Shown: piece by piece, positions 26,124 to 34,571 of the stretch
Position numbering within the stretch: the first letter of the stretch is position 1
How the letters are laid out: every line of letters starts with the position of its first letter
Source of the DNA: Sva-07 sp963715825
GTDB taxonomy: Bacteria; Actinomycetota; Acidimicrobiia; Acidimicrobiales; Ilumatobacteraceae
Length of the DNA stretch: 64,000 nt
Reading direction: 5' to 3'
NCBI GenBank assembly: GCA_963715825.1
Contig: CAVQSI010000002.1
Coordinates: forward strand, 186,001 to 250,000
The notes under the pieces: generated by a model
What the model was told of the DNA's origin: nothing
What the model saw: only the letters and a program-made list of their open reading frames with translations
The model's database searches: none
Position numbers and translations under genes: made by a program

Positions 26124-26297
26124 TCAGGCGTCGGGGAGCTTGTCGATGGCGTCCTTGACGACCTCGGCACCCTGCTGCACCTTGTCACCGTGCTCGCCGG
26201 CCTTGTCGTCGATGACGTCGGCGGCCTTGTCGACACCCTGCTTGGCCTTGCCCTTGTTGCCGGAGAGACTCTGCTTGACCGAATCCATGAGTCCCAT
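26124..26297 (-). CDS. Antitoxin-like small protein (MT0933/Rv0909 type), copy 2
   Basis: This 57-aa paralogue of the protein at 25476-25649 reads MGLMDSVKQSLSGNKGKA at its start and shares almost all of the remaining residues, with AGEHGDKVQQ in place of AGAHGDKVQQ. AAAGAGG lies upstream of the ATG. It is the copy closest to the M14-family gene. Both copies are intact, so the cell may make two near-identical proteins. Function is uncertain, as for copy 1. Confidence 0.75.
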   Translation of the reverse strand: MGLMDSVKQSLSGNKGKAKQGVDKAADVIDDKAGEHGDKVQQGAEVVKDAIDKLPDA

Positions 26298-26364
26298 GTG
26301 GAACCTCTTTCGTCTGGTTGACCGTTTTCGATCGGTTGATCGGGGGCGACGTTACCGGACCCGA

Positions 26365-27472
26365 TCACGATGGATCGAGGGCGAACGCCCGACGAGCGCC
26401 GTCGAGCACTTCGACACCGTGTGCCCGTGCCGAGGCCTCCCAGCCCGAGTCGTCGGGCTGGGACCCGCATCGGTGGTCCCACACCACCTGGGCGTGCTGC
26501 GGGTTCGTGCGGTCGCCGTGGAAGTGCACCCAGTGCTCGGCGCGCTCGTTGACGATCATCCGGGTGTCGGAGATCGTGCCGAGTTCCATCGTGACGGAGC
26601 GCCACGTCGAGGCACCGACGGCGTCATTGAGACCGGCGGCGATCTGGCCGTGCTTCGGGACCGGTCGTGGCGCCGACCGACGAGGTGCACTCGATCCGAT
26701 CCGCGTCGAACACCGACCGCAACCAGGCGTCGTCCGGATGATCCTCGGGCACATGTGACAGCAGCGTGTACGTGCCGAACTCGCCGTGGCCGGTGTGCAG
26801 GTCGACGACCAGCACGTCGTCGACACCGGCGAGACGTTCGGCGAGCACCCGGGCAAGGATCAGGTTCGACTCCTCGGTGCGATCGCCACCGAAGTAGAGC
26901 CCGTCGGGGTGGCTGAACTGGCCTTCGCTGATCGCCGACTTCACCCAGGCGTGGCCGTGTTCGTCGATCAGCGCGCGGGTGACCTCGAAGAGCGAGTCGG
27001 GCGACGGCAGCTGGTCGCCGCCGGGTACCAGCGCGTCGTGGAGGATCTCGTAGCCGGCGTTCGTCGGCATCGCGGTGCGTACGTCGCGGCCCCAGTTGCG
27101 GTTGAGGTCGACGTTCGATTCGTTCTGGCGTCGCCAGGAGGACATCCCCCACGGGTTGACGGCGTGGATCATCACGACGGCGACGTCGCCCGCGAGCTGC
27201 GCGTCGGACCCGTCGACGACCCAGCGTTCGATCGCGTCGCACAACAGCGTCGACGACGAGAACCCTTCGTCGCCGTGGACCCCGGTGAGGAGCACGAGCG
27301 CCCGACCGGGCGTCGCCGCACCGTACGACGTCACGTCGATGGTGAGCTGCTGGCCGTGGGGACCGGGTGCTGCGATCGGGTGGGCGGTCCACCCGAGGCC
27401 GGCGAGGTGGCACGTCCACCGGAACCGTTCGCGGCACTCGTCGTAGGTGAGCGGAAACCGGTCGGGTCGCAT
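26365..27472 (-). pseudogene. M14-family carboxypeptidase-like protein (DUF2817), frameshifted
   Basis: The start is ATG at 27472 (GGGAG 8 nt upstream; MRPDRFPLTYDECRERFRW). The N-terminal part has the zinc-peptidase features LLTGVHGDEGFSSSTLLCDA (HxxE), MIHAVNPWGMSSWRRQNES, VDLNRNW and LVVDLHTGHGEFGTYTLL. At about 26652 the frame must move one base (extra C in a CCC run) to continue PKHGQIAAGLND and end with TISDTRMIVNERAEHW. The catalytic Glu region (TMELGT) is in the second frame. If the frameshift is an assembly error, the protein is about 368 aa and complete. Confidence 0.75.
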
Positions 27473-27551
27473 CGTCCAAGACTCCCACCGCGAGCGGCGT
27501 CGCGGCGACCCGCGGCCATCGTCAATCCGAGCCCGGTATCCTGGCGACGTC

Positions 27552-28304
27552 GTGACCAGTTGGAGCAAGGCCGTTGTCAGGTATCCCCCGACGTGGATCG
27601 CTGCTGTACTGCTCGGCGCCGTGGTCTGGCTGGTGCTCACCGTGCTCGACCCGCCGGGTGTGCTCGTGATCATCTTGATCGTCCTGGCCGTGATCGCAGC
27701 GGCGGCGTGGCCGTTCACGATGTCGGCCACCGGCACCTTGGCGAAGTTGCAGTTCGAGATCCCGCGCGTCGAGGAGATCGACCCCGTCGAGATCGCCGAG
27801 CTGCGAACCGAACTCGACGCCATCGTCGACACGCAGCCGACCGAACAGCTCGACGCCCTGCTGTCCAAGCGTCAGAGCCTGATCAACGTGCTGCAACGGC
27901 GCCTCGACGCCGGCGAGCTCACCTACGCCCGCTACCTCTCGACGTCGCAGCAGGTCTTCAGCTCGGCGCTCGACAACCTCCACGAGGTGGCCGTGGCGTA
28001 CGAGAGCATCAGCACGATCGACGAGCCGTACATCGAGCGGCGCCTCGCTGAACTCGACGCCGACGACAGCGATGCCGAGTCGGCCGAGCGCGAGCGCGCC
28101 ACCCTCGAACGGCGCCGCGAGCTGCGCACCAACCAACGGCGCCGTATTGCGCAGTTGCTGGCCCAGAACGAATCGGCACTCACCGCGCTCAATCGAACCA
28201 CCACCGCGCTGGCCGACGTACCGATCGGCAAGAAGCCCGAAGACGCCGACGCCGCAATGGCGGCGCTCGAGGAACTCGCCGACCGAGCAGCCAAGTACGC
28301 CTGA
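27552..28304 (+). CDS. Two-TM coiled-coil protein upstream of telA (XpaC-like position)
   Basis: This 250-aa protein has two N-terminal membrane helices (about 12-30, VAVLLGAVVWLVLTVL region, and 33-55, VLVIILIVLAVIAAAAWPF). A long charged helical part follows, predicted to coil (RRLAELDADDSDAESAERER, then ATLERRRELRTNQRRR). No domain name is certain. Its place directly before TelA and its two-TM-plus-coil shape are like the XpaC proteins that precede TelA in Firmicutes. The GTG at 27552 was chosen because it gives a short cytoplasmic leader. telA starts 23 bp later. Confidence 0.7.
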   Translation: MTSWSKAVVRYPPTWIAAVLLGAVVWLVLTVLDPPGVLVIILIVLAVIAAAAWPFTMSATGTLAKLQFEIPRVEEIDPVEIAELRTELDAIVDTQPTEQLDALLSKRQSLINVLQRRLDAGELTYARYLSTSQQVFSSALDNLHEVAVAYESISTIDEPYIERRLAELDADDSDAESAERERATLERRRELRTNQRRRIAQLLAQNESALTALNRTTTALADVPIGKKPEDADAAMAALEELADRAAKYA

Positions 28305-28327
28305 ACCCGACACCCGAAAGGCCCGCA

Positions 28328-29548
28328 ATGAGCGACACCACCACACCCACACCGGTCCTCGACCTCAATCTCAACGTCGAAGCCGCCAAGGCCGAACTCG
28401 TCGTCGTCGAACCGGAACCCACCGACGAACTACGAGCCCAGGCGAACGCCCAGGTCGAACAGCTGCTCACGATCGACCCGACCAACGAAGACGCCCGATC
28501 CGCCGCACGCGACGCCGTCGACGCCATGGGGCGCGACCTGCAGACTCGCTCGGCCACACGCAGCCGGATGCTGCAGGCGCCGCTCAAGGACATCTCGCAC
28601 GGCACCGAGGACGGCGGCGAGGTCGCCAAGTCGCTGTCAGATCTCCGCATCGAAGTCGAGAAGCTCGATCCGTCGGGGCTCGACACCGAAGCCGGATGGT
28701 TCACCCGTGCGATCGGCAGGATCCCGGGTGTCGGCACCCCGCTCAAGCGCTACTTCATGCGCTACGAGAGTTCCCAGACCCAGATCGACGCGATCGTGCA
28801 CTCGCTCGAGAAGGGGCGCGATCAGCTCAAGCGCGACAACGTCACCCTCGGCGACGACCAGAAGCAGATGCGCGAACTGACCCACCAGCTCACCGACCAG
28901 ATCGCACTGGCGCAGGCCCTCGATGCCGCTGTCGTCGAGAAGCTGGCCGGCGAGATCGGCCCCGACGACCCTCGCCGTCAGTTCGTCGAGGAGGACATCC
29001 TGTTCGCACTGCGCCAGCGCACACTCGACCTCCAGCAGCAGCTCGCCGTCAACCAGCAGGGCGTGTTGGCGATCGAGATCATCATCCGCAACAACCGCGA
29101 GCTGATCCGCGGCGTCGACCGTGCGATCGACGTCACGATCAGTGCGTTGCAGGTGGCGGTCACGGTCGCCTTGGCGCTCGCCCACCAGAAGATCGTGCTC
29201 GACAAGATCGAGGCGATCAACACCACCACGTCGGCGATGATCGCCGGCACCGCCGAGCGGCTGAAGACCCAGGGCACCGCGATCCACCAGCAGGCGTCGA
29301 GCACGATGCTCGACATGGAGTCGCTGCGCCAGGCGTTCAACGACATCGACACCGCGCTCGACGAGATCTCGCGGTACCGGCGCGAGGCGCTCCCGACGAT
29401 GGCGGGCACGATCCTCGAACTCGACCAGCTGACCGCCGAGAGCGAAGAGGCGATCGAGAACATGGAACGCGGCCGAACAGCAACGACCCGCCTCGACGAC
29501 GGCGCCACGATCGACATCGGCGAGATCACCGCCAAGGAGAGCGAATGA
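28328..29548 (+). CDS. telA: TelA-family toxic anion resistance protein
   Basis: This 406-aa, mostly helical soluble protein shows the TelA/YceH family landmarks: MLQAPLKDISHGTEDGGEVA, the motif GWFTRAIGRIPGVGTPLKRYF, YESSQTQIDAIVHSLEKGRD, and IEIIIRNNRELIRGVDRAID near residue 250, with KTQGTAIHQQASSTMLDMES near the end. Homologues are linked to tellurite and antibiotic tolerance, with no known enzyme activity. Its stop overlaps the start of the VWA lipoprotein gene (ATGA), so the two are translationally coupled. Confidence 0.88.
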   Translation: MSDTTTPTPVLDLNLNVEAAKAELVVVEPEPTDELRAQANAQVEQLLTIDPTNEDARSAARDAVDAMGRDLQTRSATRSRMLQAPLKDISHGTEDGGEVAKSLSDLRIEVEKLDPSGLDTEAGWFTRAIGRIPGVGTPLKRYFMRYESSQTQIDAIVHSLEKGRDQLKRDNVTLGDDQKQMRELTHQLTDQIALAQALDAAVVEKLAGEIGPDDPRRQFVEEDILFALRQRTLDLQQQLAVNQQGVLAIEIIIRNNRELIRGVDRAIDVTISALQVAVTVALALAHQKIVLDKIEAINTTTSAMIAGTAERLKTQGTAIHQQASSTMLDMESLRQAFNDIDTALDEISRYRREALPTMAGTILELDQLTAESEEAIENMERGRTATTRLDDGATIDIGEITAKESE

Positions 29549-31275
29549 CGATGCAGCGACCCACGCGAGCGCACACGTCACGATCCCGGATGGGCCGCCT
29601 GGCGATCGCCGCGACGGCGTTCGCGCTCGTGGCCGCGGCATGCGGCGTCGGTGAGGAGAGCAGCGAGCCACTCGATCAGGCAACTGCAGCCGACCAGCTC
29701 ACGGAGCTCGCCGACGACATCGGCTGGAGCGACGACCCGATCGGCCGGACCGCGTCGATCCCGCCGCCGACGGGCGCCAACCTCGCCGACACGTTGCCTC
29801 CGATCACCGAGTTCCCGATGCGTGTGCAGGCGCCGGCGAGCGCCGACACGGTCGTCGAGGTCTGGTCGTCGACGGAGAAGTCCGGTGAGCTCGGCACCAC
29901 CGACGGGTGGATGACCGAGGTCGCCGAGCAGTTCAACGACGCCGGCATCACACTGTCGGACGGCAGCGTCGCCGGCGTCGACCTGCGCAGCATCGCGTCG
30001 GGAACCGGCTACCAGTTCATCGCCCGCGGCCAGGAACTGCCGGACGGATTCACCCCGTCGAGTCAGTTGTGGATCGAGATGGCCGGCGAGTTCGAGACGA
30101 TGACCGAGATCACGCCGCAAACGGTCGACAACGTCGCGGGCATCGTGATGAAGGACGAAACCGCCGACGAGCTGCGCACCACCTACGGCGAATTGAGCGC
30201 CGCGAATCTGGTCGACGCGGTGATCGCCGGCGATCTCGTGATGGGCTACACCGACCCGTTCGCGTCGAGCACCGGGTTGAACTTCCTGCTCACCGTGCTC
30301 GACACGATCGCCGAGGGTGACCCGGCCCGCCTGACCTCGCCCGACGTGGCCAGCGTGTTCGAGCAGTTCCAGCGCCAAGTGCCGTTCGTGGCGCTCACCA
30401 CGCTGCAGATGCGCGACTCGGTCGAGAACGACACCGGCACACTCGACACGTTCGTGATGGAGTGGCAGACGTTCACCAACACCGAGTCGCTCCAGTCGGG
30501 GTTCGAGTTCATCCCGTTCGGGGCGCCCCACGACAACCCGCTCGCCGCCGTCGGCGACCTGTCCGCCGGTCGGCAGGAGGCGCTGCAGGCGTTCGCCGAC
30601 TTCGCTGCCCAGCCCGAGTTCCAGGAACTCGCCGACGAGTACGGCTTCGACCCGCCCCCGTACACGCCGACCGTCGGCGTGCCCTCGGGCTCGACCCTGA
30701 TCGAGGTGCAGAACGTCTGGAAGGACAAGAAGGACGGTGGCCGCCCGGTGGCGACGGTGTTCGTCGTCGATGTCAGCGGGTCGATGGAGGGCACCCGGAT
30801 CCAGTCGGTGCGCACCGCCATGCAGTCGGCCCGGGAGTTCATCAAGCCCACGACCGAGGTCGGTGTCGTCGAGTTCAACGACACGGCGATGAAGCGCCTC
30901 CCGATCGGCGAGTTCGACCTGAACCAGCAGGCTCGCTACGCCGCGATCGCCGAGGACCTGGCACCGGGCGGCGGAACGGCGATGTACGACGGCATCGTGC
31001 TCGGTCTGCAGATGTTCGAGGAGCAGCGGGCGGCGAATCCGGAGATCAAGCCGATCCTGGTGGTGCTCACCGACGGCGAGACCACCGACGGCCTCCAGTT
31101 CGGCGACGTCGACAACGTGATCGAGGGGCTGCGGATCCCGGTCTACACCGTCGGCTTCGAAGCCGACCTCGACGAACTCGGTCGGGTGTCGTCGCTCGTC
31201 GAAGCTGCGAGCATCGACGCCAGCGAGGAAGACGTCGAGTTCAAGATCGCTGCGCTGTTCAACGCCGGCGGCTGA
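29545..31275 (+). CDS. Lipoprotein with substrate-binding and von Willebrand A domains
   Basis: This 576-aa protein has a signal peptide and lipobox (AATAFALVAAACG, Cys near residue 33). A periplasmic-binding type 2 fold follows (about 70-370; VVEVWSSTEKSGELGTTDGW, MGYTDPFASSTGLNFL). A C-terminal VWA domain (about 405-575) has a complete MIDAS: FVVDVSGSMEGTRI (DxSxS), GGGTAMYDGI (Thr) and LVVLTDGETTDG (Asp). It should sit on the outer face of the membrane and bind a metal ion and a partner. The PBP part usually binds a small ligand. Coupling to TelA suggests it is the sensing or scaffold part of that system. Confidence 0.85.
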   Translation: MTMQRPTRAHTSRSRMGRLAIAATAFALVAAACGVGEESSEPLDQATAADQLTELADDIGWSDDPIGRTASIPPPTGANLADTLPPITEFPMRVQAPASADTVVEVWSSTEKSGELGTTDGWMTEVAEQFNDAGITLSDGSVAGVDLRSIASGTGYQFIARGQELPDGFTPSSQLWIEMAGEFETMTEITPQTVDNVAGIVMKDETADELRTTYGELSAANLVDAVIAGDLVMGYTDPFASSTGLNFLLTVLDTIAEGDPARLTSPDVASVFEQFQRQVPFVALTTLQMRDSVENDTGTLDTFVMEWQTFTNTESLQSGFEFIPFGAPHDNPLAAVGDLSAGRQEALQAFADFAAQPEFQELADEYGFDPPPYTPTVGVPSGSTLIEVQNVWKDKKDGGRPVATVFVVDVSGSMEGTRIQSVRTAMQSAREFIKPTTEVGVVEFNDTAMKRLPIGEFDLNQQARYAAIAEDLAPGGGTAMYDGIVLGLQMFEEQRAANPEIKPILVVLTDGETTDGLQFGDVDNVIEGLRIPVYTVGFEADLDELGRVSSLVEAASIDASEEDVEFKIAALFNAGG

Positions 31276-31308
31276 CGAGTCCGTGAGCCACGCCCAGGTG
31301 TTCGACCG

Positions 31309-31728
31309 GTGAAGCCACTCGCGATCTGGATCGCGGTGGTCGCGGTGGTGTTCGGCGGCTACGCGCTGGTTGCGTCGTTGCTGCGCGAGACCGAGCAGGT
31401 CTTCGTGGTGGTCGACACCTCGTTCTTCATGGAGGCCAAGGAACCCGAGGTGCGACGCGAGCTCGATCGCATCGACGACCGCGATCGCGGCGAGTTCGCG
31501 CTCGCCACCGTGCGCGACCAGGTCGGCAACGGCGGCGCCGCCCTCGTGCACAGCTGGCAGGACGAGCTGACCCTCGGCGGCTTCCAGGCGTTCGGGCCGT
31601 GCTCACTCGCCGGGATCGACCAGTTCGCGGAGGCGGCTGACGCCAGCGAACGGATCCTGATCACCACCACCGGCTCGTGCGACACCTCCGCGCTCACCGA
31701 CTGGACGATCGTCACCCTCGACGACTGA
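31309..31728 (+). CDS. Small membrane-anchored protein, last gene of TelA cluster
   Basis: This 139-aa protein has one N-terminal membrane helix (LAIWIAVVAVVFGGYALVA). A soluble domain reads QVFVVVDTSFFMEAKEPEVR, and its ending FGPCSLAGIDQFAEAADAS is followed by a short tail with a second Cys. The VVVDTSFFM stretch resembles the first strand and MIDAS start of a VWA domain (DTS in place of DxSxS), so it could be a degenerate VWA-like protein. The GTG start is 33 bp after the VWA lipoprotein gene, the same operon by spacing. Confidence 0.6.
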   Translation: MKPLAIWIAVVAVVFGGYALVASLLRETEQVFVVVDTSFFMEAKEPEVRRELDRIDDRDRGEFALATVRDQVGNGGAALVHSWQDELTLGGFQAFGPCSLAGIDQFAEAADASERILITTTGSCDTSALTDWTIVTLDD

Positions 31729-31777
31729 GTGTTACGCCAGAGGTCAGTCCCCCGGCGCAGCACCTACGATCGACGCG

Positions 31778-32215
31778 GTGAGTCTGCCTGTACCGATCGT
31801 CCAACTCGACCCTGAACTGCCGTTGCCGGAGTACGCCCACGAGGGTGATGCCGGACTCGACCTGTACGCCCGCGAGTCCGCGACACTCGCTGCCGGTGGG
31901 GGGCGGGCGTTGGTGCCCACCGGGATCGCGATCGCCATCCCGATGGGTCACGGCGGATTCGTGCTGCCGCGCAGCGGGATGGCGGTGAAGCACGGCATCA
32001 GCGTGGTCAACGGGCCCGGCCTGATCGACGCCGCGTACCGGGGCGAGATCAAGGTCGTGTTGATCAACACCGATCCCGACGCCGACTACGAGGTGCATCG
32101 CGGCGACCGCATCGCCCAGCTGGTGATCCAGCGGGTCGAGTCGGTCGCGTGGCAGGTCGTCGACTCGCTCGACGGCGTCGACCGCGGCGGCGGCTTCGGC
32201 CACTCCGGGCGCTGA
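31778..32215 (+). CDS. dut: dUTP diphosphatase (trimeric dUTPase)
   Basis: This 145-aa enzyme hydrolyses dUTP to dUMP. All five motifs are present: HEGDAGLDLYA (1), LPRSGMAVKHGI (2), NGPGLIDAAYRGEIKV (3, with the Asp and Tyr that hold uracil), GDRIAQLVIQ (4) and RGGGFGHSGR (5, the arm that closes over the neighbouring subunit). The length is exact for the homotrimeric family. The GTG at 31778 gives the normal N-terminus. A palindromic repeat element lies just after the stop. Confidence 0.95.
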   Translation: MSLPVPIVQLDPELPLPEYAHEGDAGLDLYARESATLAAGGGRALVPTGIAIAIPMGHGGFVLPRSGMAVKHGISVVNGPGLIDAAYRGEIKVVLINTDPDADYEVHRGDRIAQLVIQRVESVAWQVVDSLDGVDRGGGFGHSGR

Positions 32216-32229
32216 CCCCGTCCACCGTC

Positions 32230-32283
32230 ACGTTTGTGTTGCATTCTGAGTGAGGCGGGTCACCCGAAGTGCAACGCAAACGG
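32230..32283. repeat. Intergenic palindromic repeat, copy 1
   Basis: The left arm CGTTTGTGTTGCATTC (32231) pairs with the right arm GAAGTGCAACGCAAACG (32266) with one mismatch and a 1-nt bulge, around a ~19-nt loop. It lies between convergent dut and the NUDIX gene. The right arm is nearly identical to that of the element at 43224-43281. Confidence 0.65.
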
Positions 32284-32298
32284 GGTGGTGGGGCAGGA

Positions 32299-33021
32299 TC
32301 AGCCCCAGGCGAACACGGGTTGTTCGAAGTCGTGGACGCGCTCGTTGATGCGACCGTCGAGGGCCACCCAGCGGAACTGCACGAGGAGCGCGCCCGTCGG
32401 GGCATGGATCAGATCGCCGCCGAGGGGGACCTGCACGACGGGTCGGTCGCTCTCGGGGATCGTGACGAAGCGAGGCGAATCGGGACGGGTGAGCTGGTGC
32501 AGCCCGATGCGATACGCGGCGAGCACCTCTCCGGGATGCGGCACGATCTCGACGCCGACACCGCCCCACACGACGACCGGCGTGATCACGTAGCCCGAGC
32601 GGGTCGCGTAGTCGTCGAGCAGGCCGAGCACGGCGTCGTCGCCAAGGCGCACGCCGATCTCCTCGTCGGTCTCCCGCAACGCTGCATCGATCGGGGTCTC
32701 TCCGGAATCGAGTCGGCCACCCGGCAACGCCCACTGCGACGCGTGGCGGTTGAGCCCGGCGCTGCGACGACACAGCACGAACGATGCTCCACCAGCGACA
32801 TCAGCCATCCGACCGTCGAGGTCGGACACGTCCGACGGGATCACCGCCAGGTCGTCGGCGGTCGCCCCGAACGGATCGACCTGATCGGACCCGGCAACCG
32901 AATCGACGAGCAGGATCGCGACCGCCGCATGGCGACGACCATCGAGCGGGACCTCGAGACGGTCGTGGCGTGCGAGGTTGGCGACGATGGTGCTTCGCAG
33001 GTCGACGTCGAGGGCGATCAC
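32299..33021 (-). CDS. NUDIX hydrolase (CoA-diphosphatase-like)
   Basis: This 240-aa protein has a full NUDIX box, GGRLDSGETPIDAALRET followed by DEEIG (GX5EX7REUXEEXGU). It is preceded by SQWALPGGRL and a long N-terminal extension rich in Asp, which suggests the NudL/Nudt7-like CoA or ADP-ribose hydrolases. Substrate cannot be fixed from the sequence. It overlaps the YibE/F gene by 4 bp (ATGA), so the two are co-translated, and its 3' end faces dut across a palindromic repeat. Confidence 0.85.
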   Translation of the reverse strand: MIALDVDLRSTIVANLARHDRLEVPLDGRRHAAVAILLVDSVAGSDQVDPFGATADDLAVIPSDVSDLDGRMADVAGGASFVLCRRSAGLNRHASQWALPGGRLDSGETPIDAALRETDEEIGVRLGDDAVLGLLDDYATRSGYVITPVVVWGGVGVEIVPHPGEVLAAYRIGLHQLTRPDSPRFVTIPESDRPVVQVPLGGDLIHAPTGALLVQFRWVALDGRINERVHDFEQPVFAWG

Positions 33022-34247
33022 GTCGCTGTTGCGTCGGGCGTCGGGTCGCCGAGTTGTGTCGTCGCGTCCGTTGTCATGTCGCCGTTCGGCTCGGGAGGGA
33101 TCGGACTCGTCGATGCCAACACCTTGGCAGCCAGCGCCGTACTGATCGGCACCGAGGCGACCAGTCCGATCGAGCCGACGAGCGCACGGACGATCTCGAC
33201 GGCGACGATCTCGCGAGTTGCGGTGGAGCCGAGGCCCTGCTGCGCCTCGCTGAACAGCAGCAGCAACGGCAGCGACGCGCCGGCGTAGGCCAGGAAGAGC
33301 GTGTTGACCGTGGACGAGATGTGGTCGCGCCCGATGCGCAGCGCACGGCCGTACAACTCACCGAAGCCGGCATCGGGAGAGGCCCGACGGAGTTCCCAGA
33401 CTGCCGACACCTGCGTGACCGTCACGTCGTCGAGCACGCCGAGTGAGCCGATCACCACACCGGCCAGCAGCAGGCCACGTGGGTCGATCTGCGAGCCGAG
33501 CGCGTCGAGGAAGCCGACGCTCTCGTCGCCGAATCCGGTGAACTTCGATGCGGCCAGGAACACCCACGCCAGCAGCGCGGTCAACGCCAGGCTCGCGAAC
33601 GTCGACAGCAGCGCGGCGGCCGTGGCCAGCCCTCTCCCGTGCGCCAAGAAGAGCGCGACGAATGCGATCGCTCCCGCGGTGACGATCGCGACCGCCACCG
33701 AGTTCGATCCCTCGAGCAGCGCCGGCAACGCGAACACGACGATCACCACCAGGCTCATTGCCAGGCCGGCGAGCGCGCCGACACCACGCCAACGGCCGAG
33801 CACCACGATCGAGGCGACGAACAGGATCAGCAGGAGCAGCATCGGCGTTCCGCGCTGGAAGTCGTAGAACACCGCCTGCTCGGCGCCACCACCGAGGTCG
33901 ACCAGGTCGACGAGGATCCCGTCGCCAGCCGAAATGGTCGAGTCGAGCGGCTGTTCGAGCACGTAGCGGTCGCCGCCGCTGACGACGATGTCGATGCGTT
34001 TGCACGCCAGGAGTGGGTCGAACGAACACGGCACTTCGGTGACGGTCTCGGCGGTCGCCTTCACCGGGTCGCCGTCGAGGCCCAACGGGTCGGTACTGGG
34101 ACCGTCGCTACCACCGGGCCACAGCACGACGAGGCCGACGAGCACGAACAGCGCGCACACGCCGACCGCGATCCACATCGCCCGTCGGGTCTCTGGGCGG
34201 ACGTATTGGTCGAGGTCGTCGACGCCGTGTGTGTGGCCTGAACCCAT
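33018..34247 (-). CDS. YibE/F family membrane protein
   Basis: This 409-aa protein has an N-terminal TM (AVGVCALFVLVGLVVLWPG), an extracytoplasmic segment of about 100 residues with two Cys (EVPCSFDPLLACKR), and then seven or more TM helices. The conserved YibE/F signature GSLGVLDDVTVTQVSAVWEL is present. The family is widespread in Gram-positives but of unknown transport role. MGSGHTHGVDDLD at 34247 is preferred to a start 27 bp upstream. It is translationally coupled to the downstream NUDIX gene. Confidence 0.85.
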   Translation of the reverse strand: MGSGHTHGVDDLDQYVRPETRRAMWIAVGVCALFVLVGLVVLWPGGSDGPSTDPLGLDGDPVKATAETVTEVPCSFDPLLACKRIDIVVSGGDRYVLEQPLDSTISAGDGILVDLVDLGGGAEQAVFYDFQRGTPMLLLLILFVASIVVLGRWRGVGALAGLAMSLVVIVVFALPALLEGSNSVAVAIVTAGAIAFVALFLAHGRGLATAAALLSTFASLALTALLAWVFLAASKFTGFGDESVGFLDALGSQIDPRGLLLAGVVIGSLGVLDDVTVTQVSAVWELRRASPDAGFGELYGRALRIGRDHISSTVNTLFLAYAGASLPLLLLFSEAQQGLGSTATREIVAVEIVRALVGSIGLVASVPISTALAAKVLASTSPIPPEPNGDMTTDATTQLGDPTPDATAT

Positions 34248-34288
34248 CGGCACAGTCTGATCGACGGGACCCACCCGCGGGGTGACGG

Positions 34289-34492
34289 TCAGCCGTTGTG
34301 CTGGTCGGCGGCGTGTTCGCGCTGGTGGAGGCGTCGGTGACCGACGTCGTCGTGATGGTGGTGGTCGTCGCCGGGCAGTGTCTCATCGCCGATGCGCAAC
34401 AGGCGGCCTCCGAATGCCTCGGCCAGTTGCTCGGGGCGCAACCCGGCCTCGGGCGTGCCATCGGCGACGACGCAGCCGGCGAGGAGCATCAT
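34289..34492 (-). CDS. Small His/Asp-rich protein of unknown function
   Basis: This 67-aa protein opens MMLLAGCVVADGTPEAGL and ends in a histidine- and aspartate-rich tail (GDDHHHHDDVGHRRLHQ). That pattern suggests a metal-binding or metallochaperone tail. GC at third positions is high, as in real genes of this window. A short upstream frame (24 codons from a GTG near 34562) ends where this one begins. It could be a leader peptide or the true N-terminus if a base is wrong. I do not recognise a family. Confidence 0.4.
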   Translation of the reverse strand: MMLLAGCVVADGTPEAGLRPEQLAEAFGGRLLRIGDETLPGDDHHHHDDVGHRRLHQREHAADQHNG

Positions 34493-34571
34493 GCGCTCCG
34501 CCGGTCGTTCTCGTCGAGGCGGTCCCGGACGGTACGTCGGATCGCGGTGTGGGCAGACGTCACGGCACGCC

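Larger units (their letters stand above)
25307..26609. repeat. Tandem duplication of about 650 bp (two direct copies)
   Basis: Copy 1 is 25307-25954 and copy 2 is 25955-26609. The offset is 648 bp at the left end and 656 at the right, so small indels have accumulated. Each copy carries the 5' end of selA, the antitoxin-like gene, and the 3' end of the M14-family gene, all on the minus strand. The selA part differs at only a few bases; the antitoxin and M14 parts differ more. The junction at about 25954/25955 joins CGCCACGTCG of the M14 gene to GCGATGTCGACC of selA. Confidence 0.9.

Noticed and set aside
25476..26297. A functional toxin-antitoxin locus
   Set aside because: No toxin gene lies next to either antitoxin-like copy. 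The flanks are selA and a peptidase-like gene.
28072..29544. An upstream extension of the VWA lipoprotein frame across telA
   Set aside because: The Arg/Pro-rich translation is a shadow of telA. The signal peptide and ATGA overlap fix the start at 29545.
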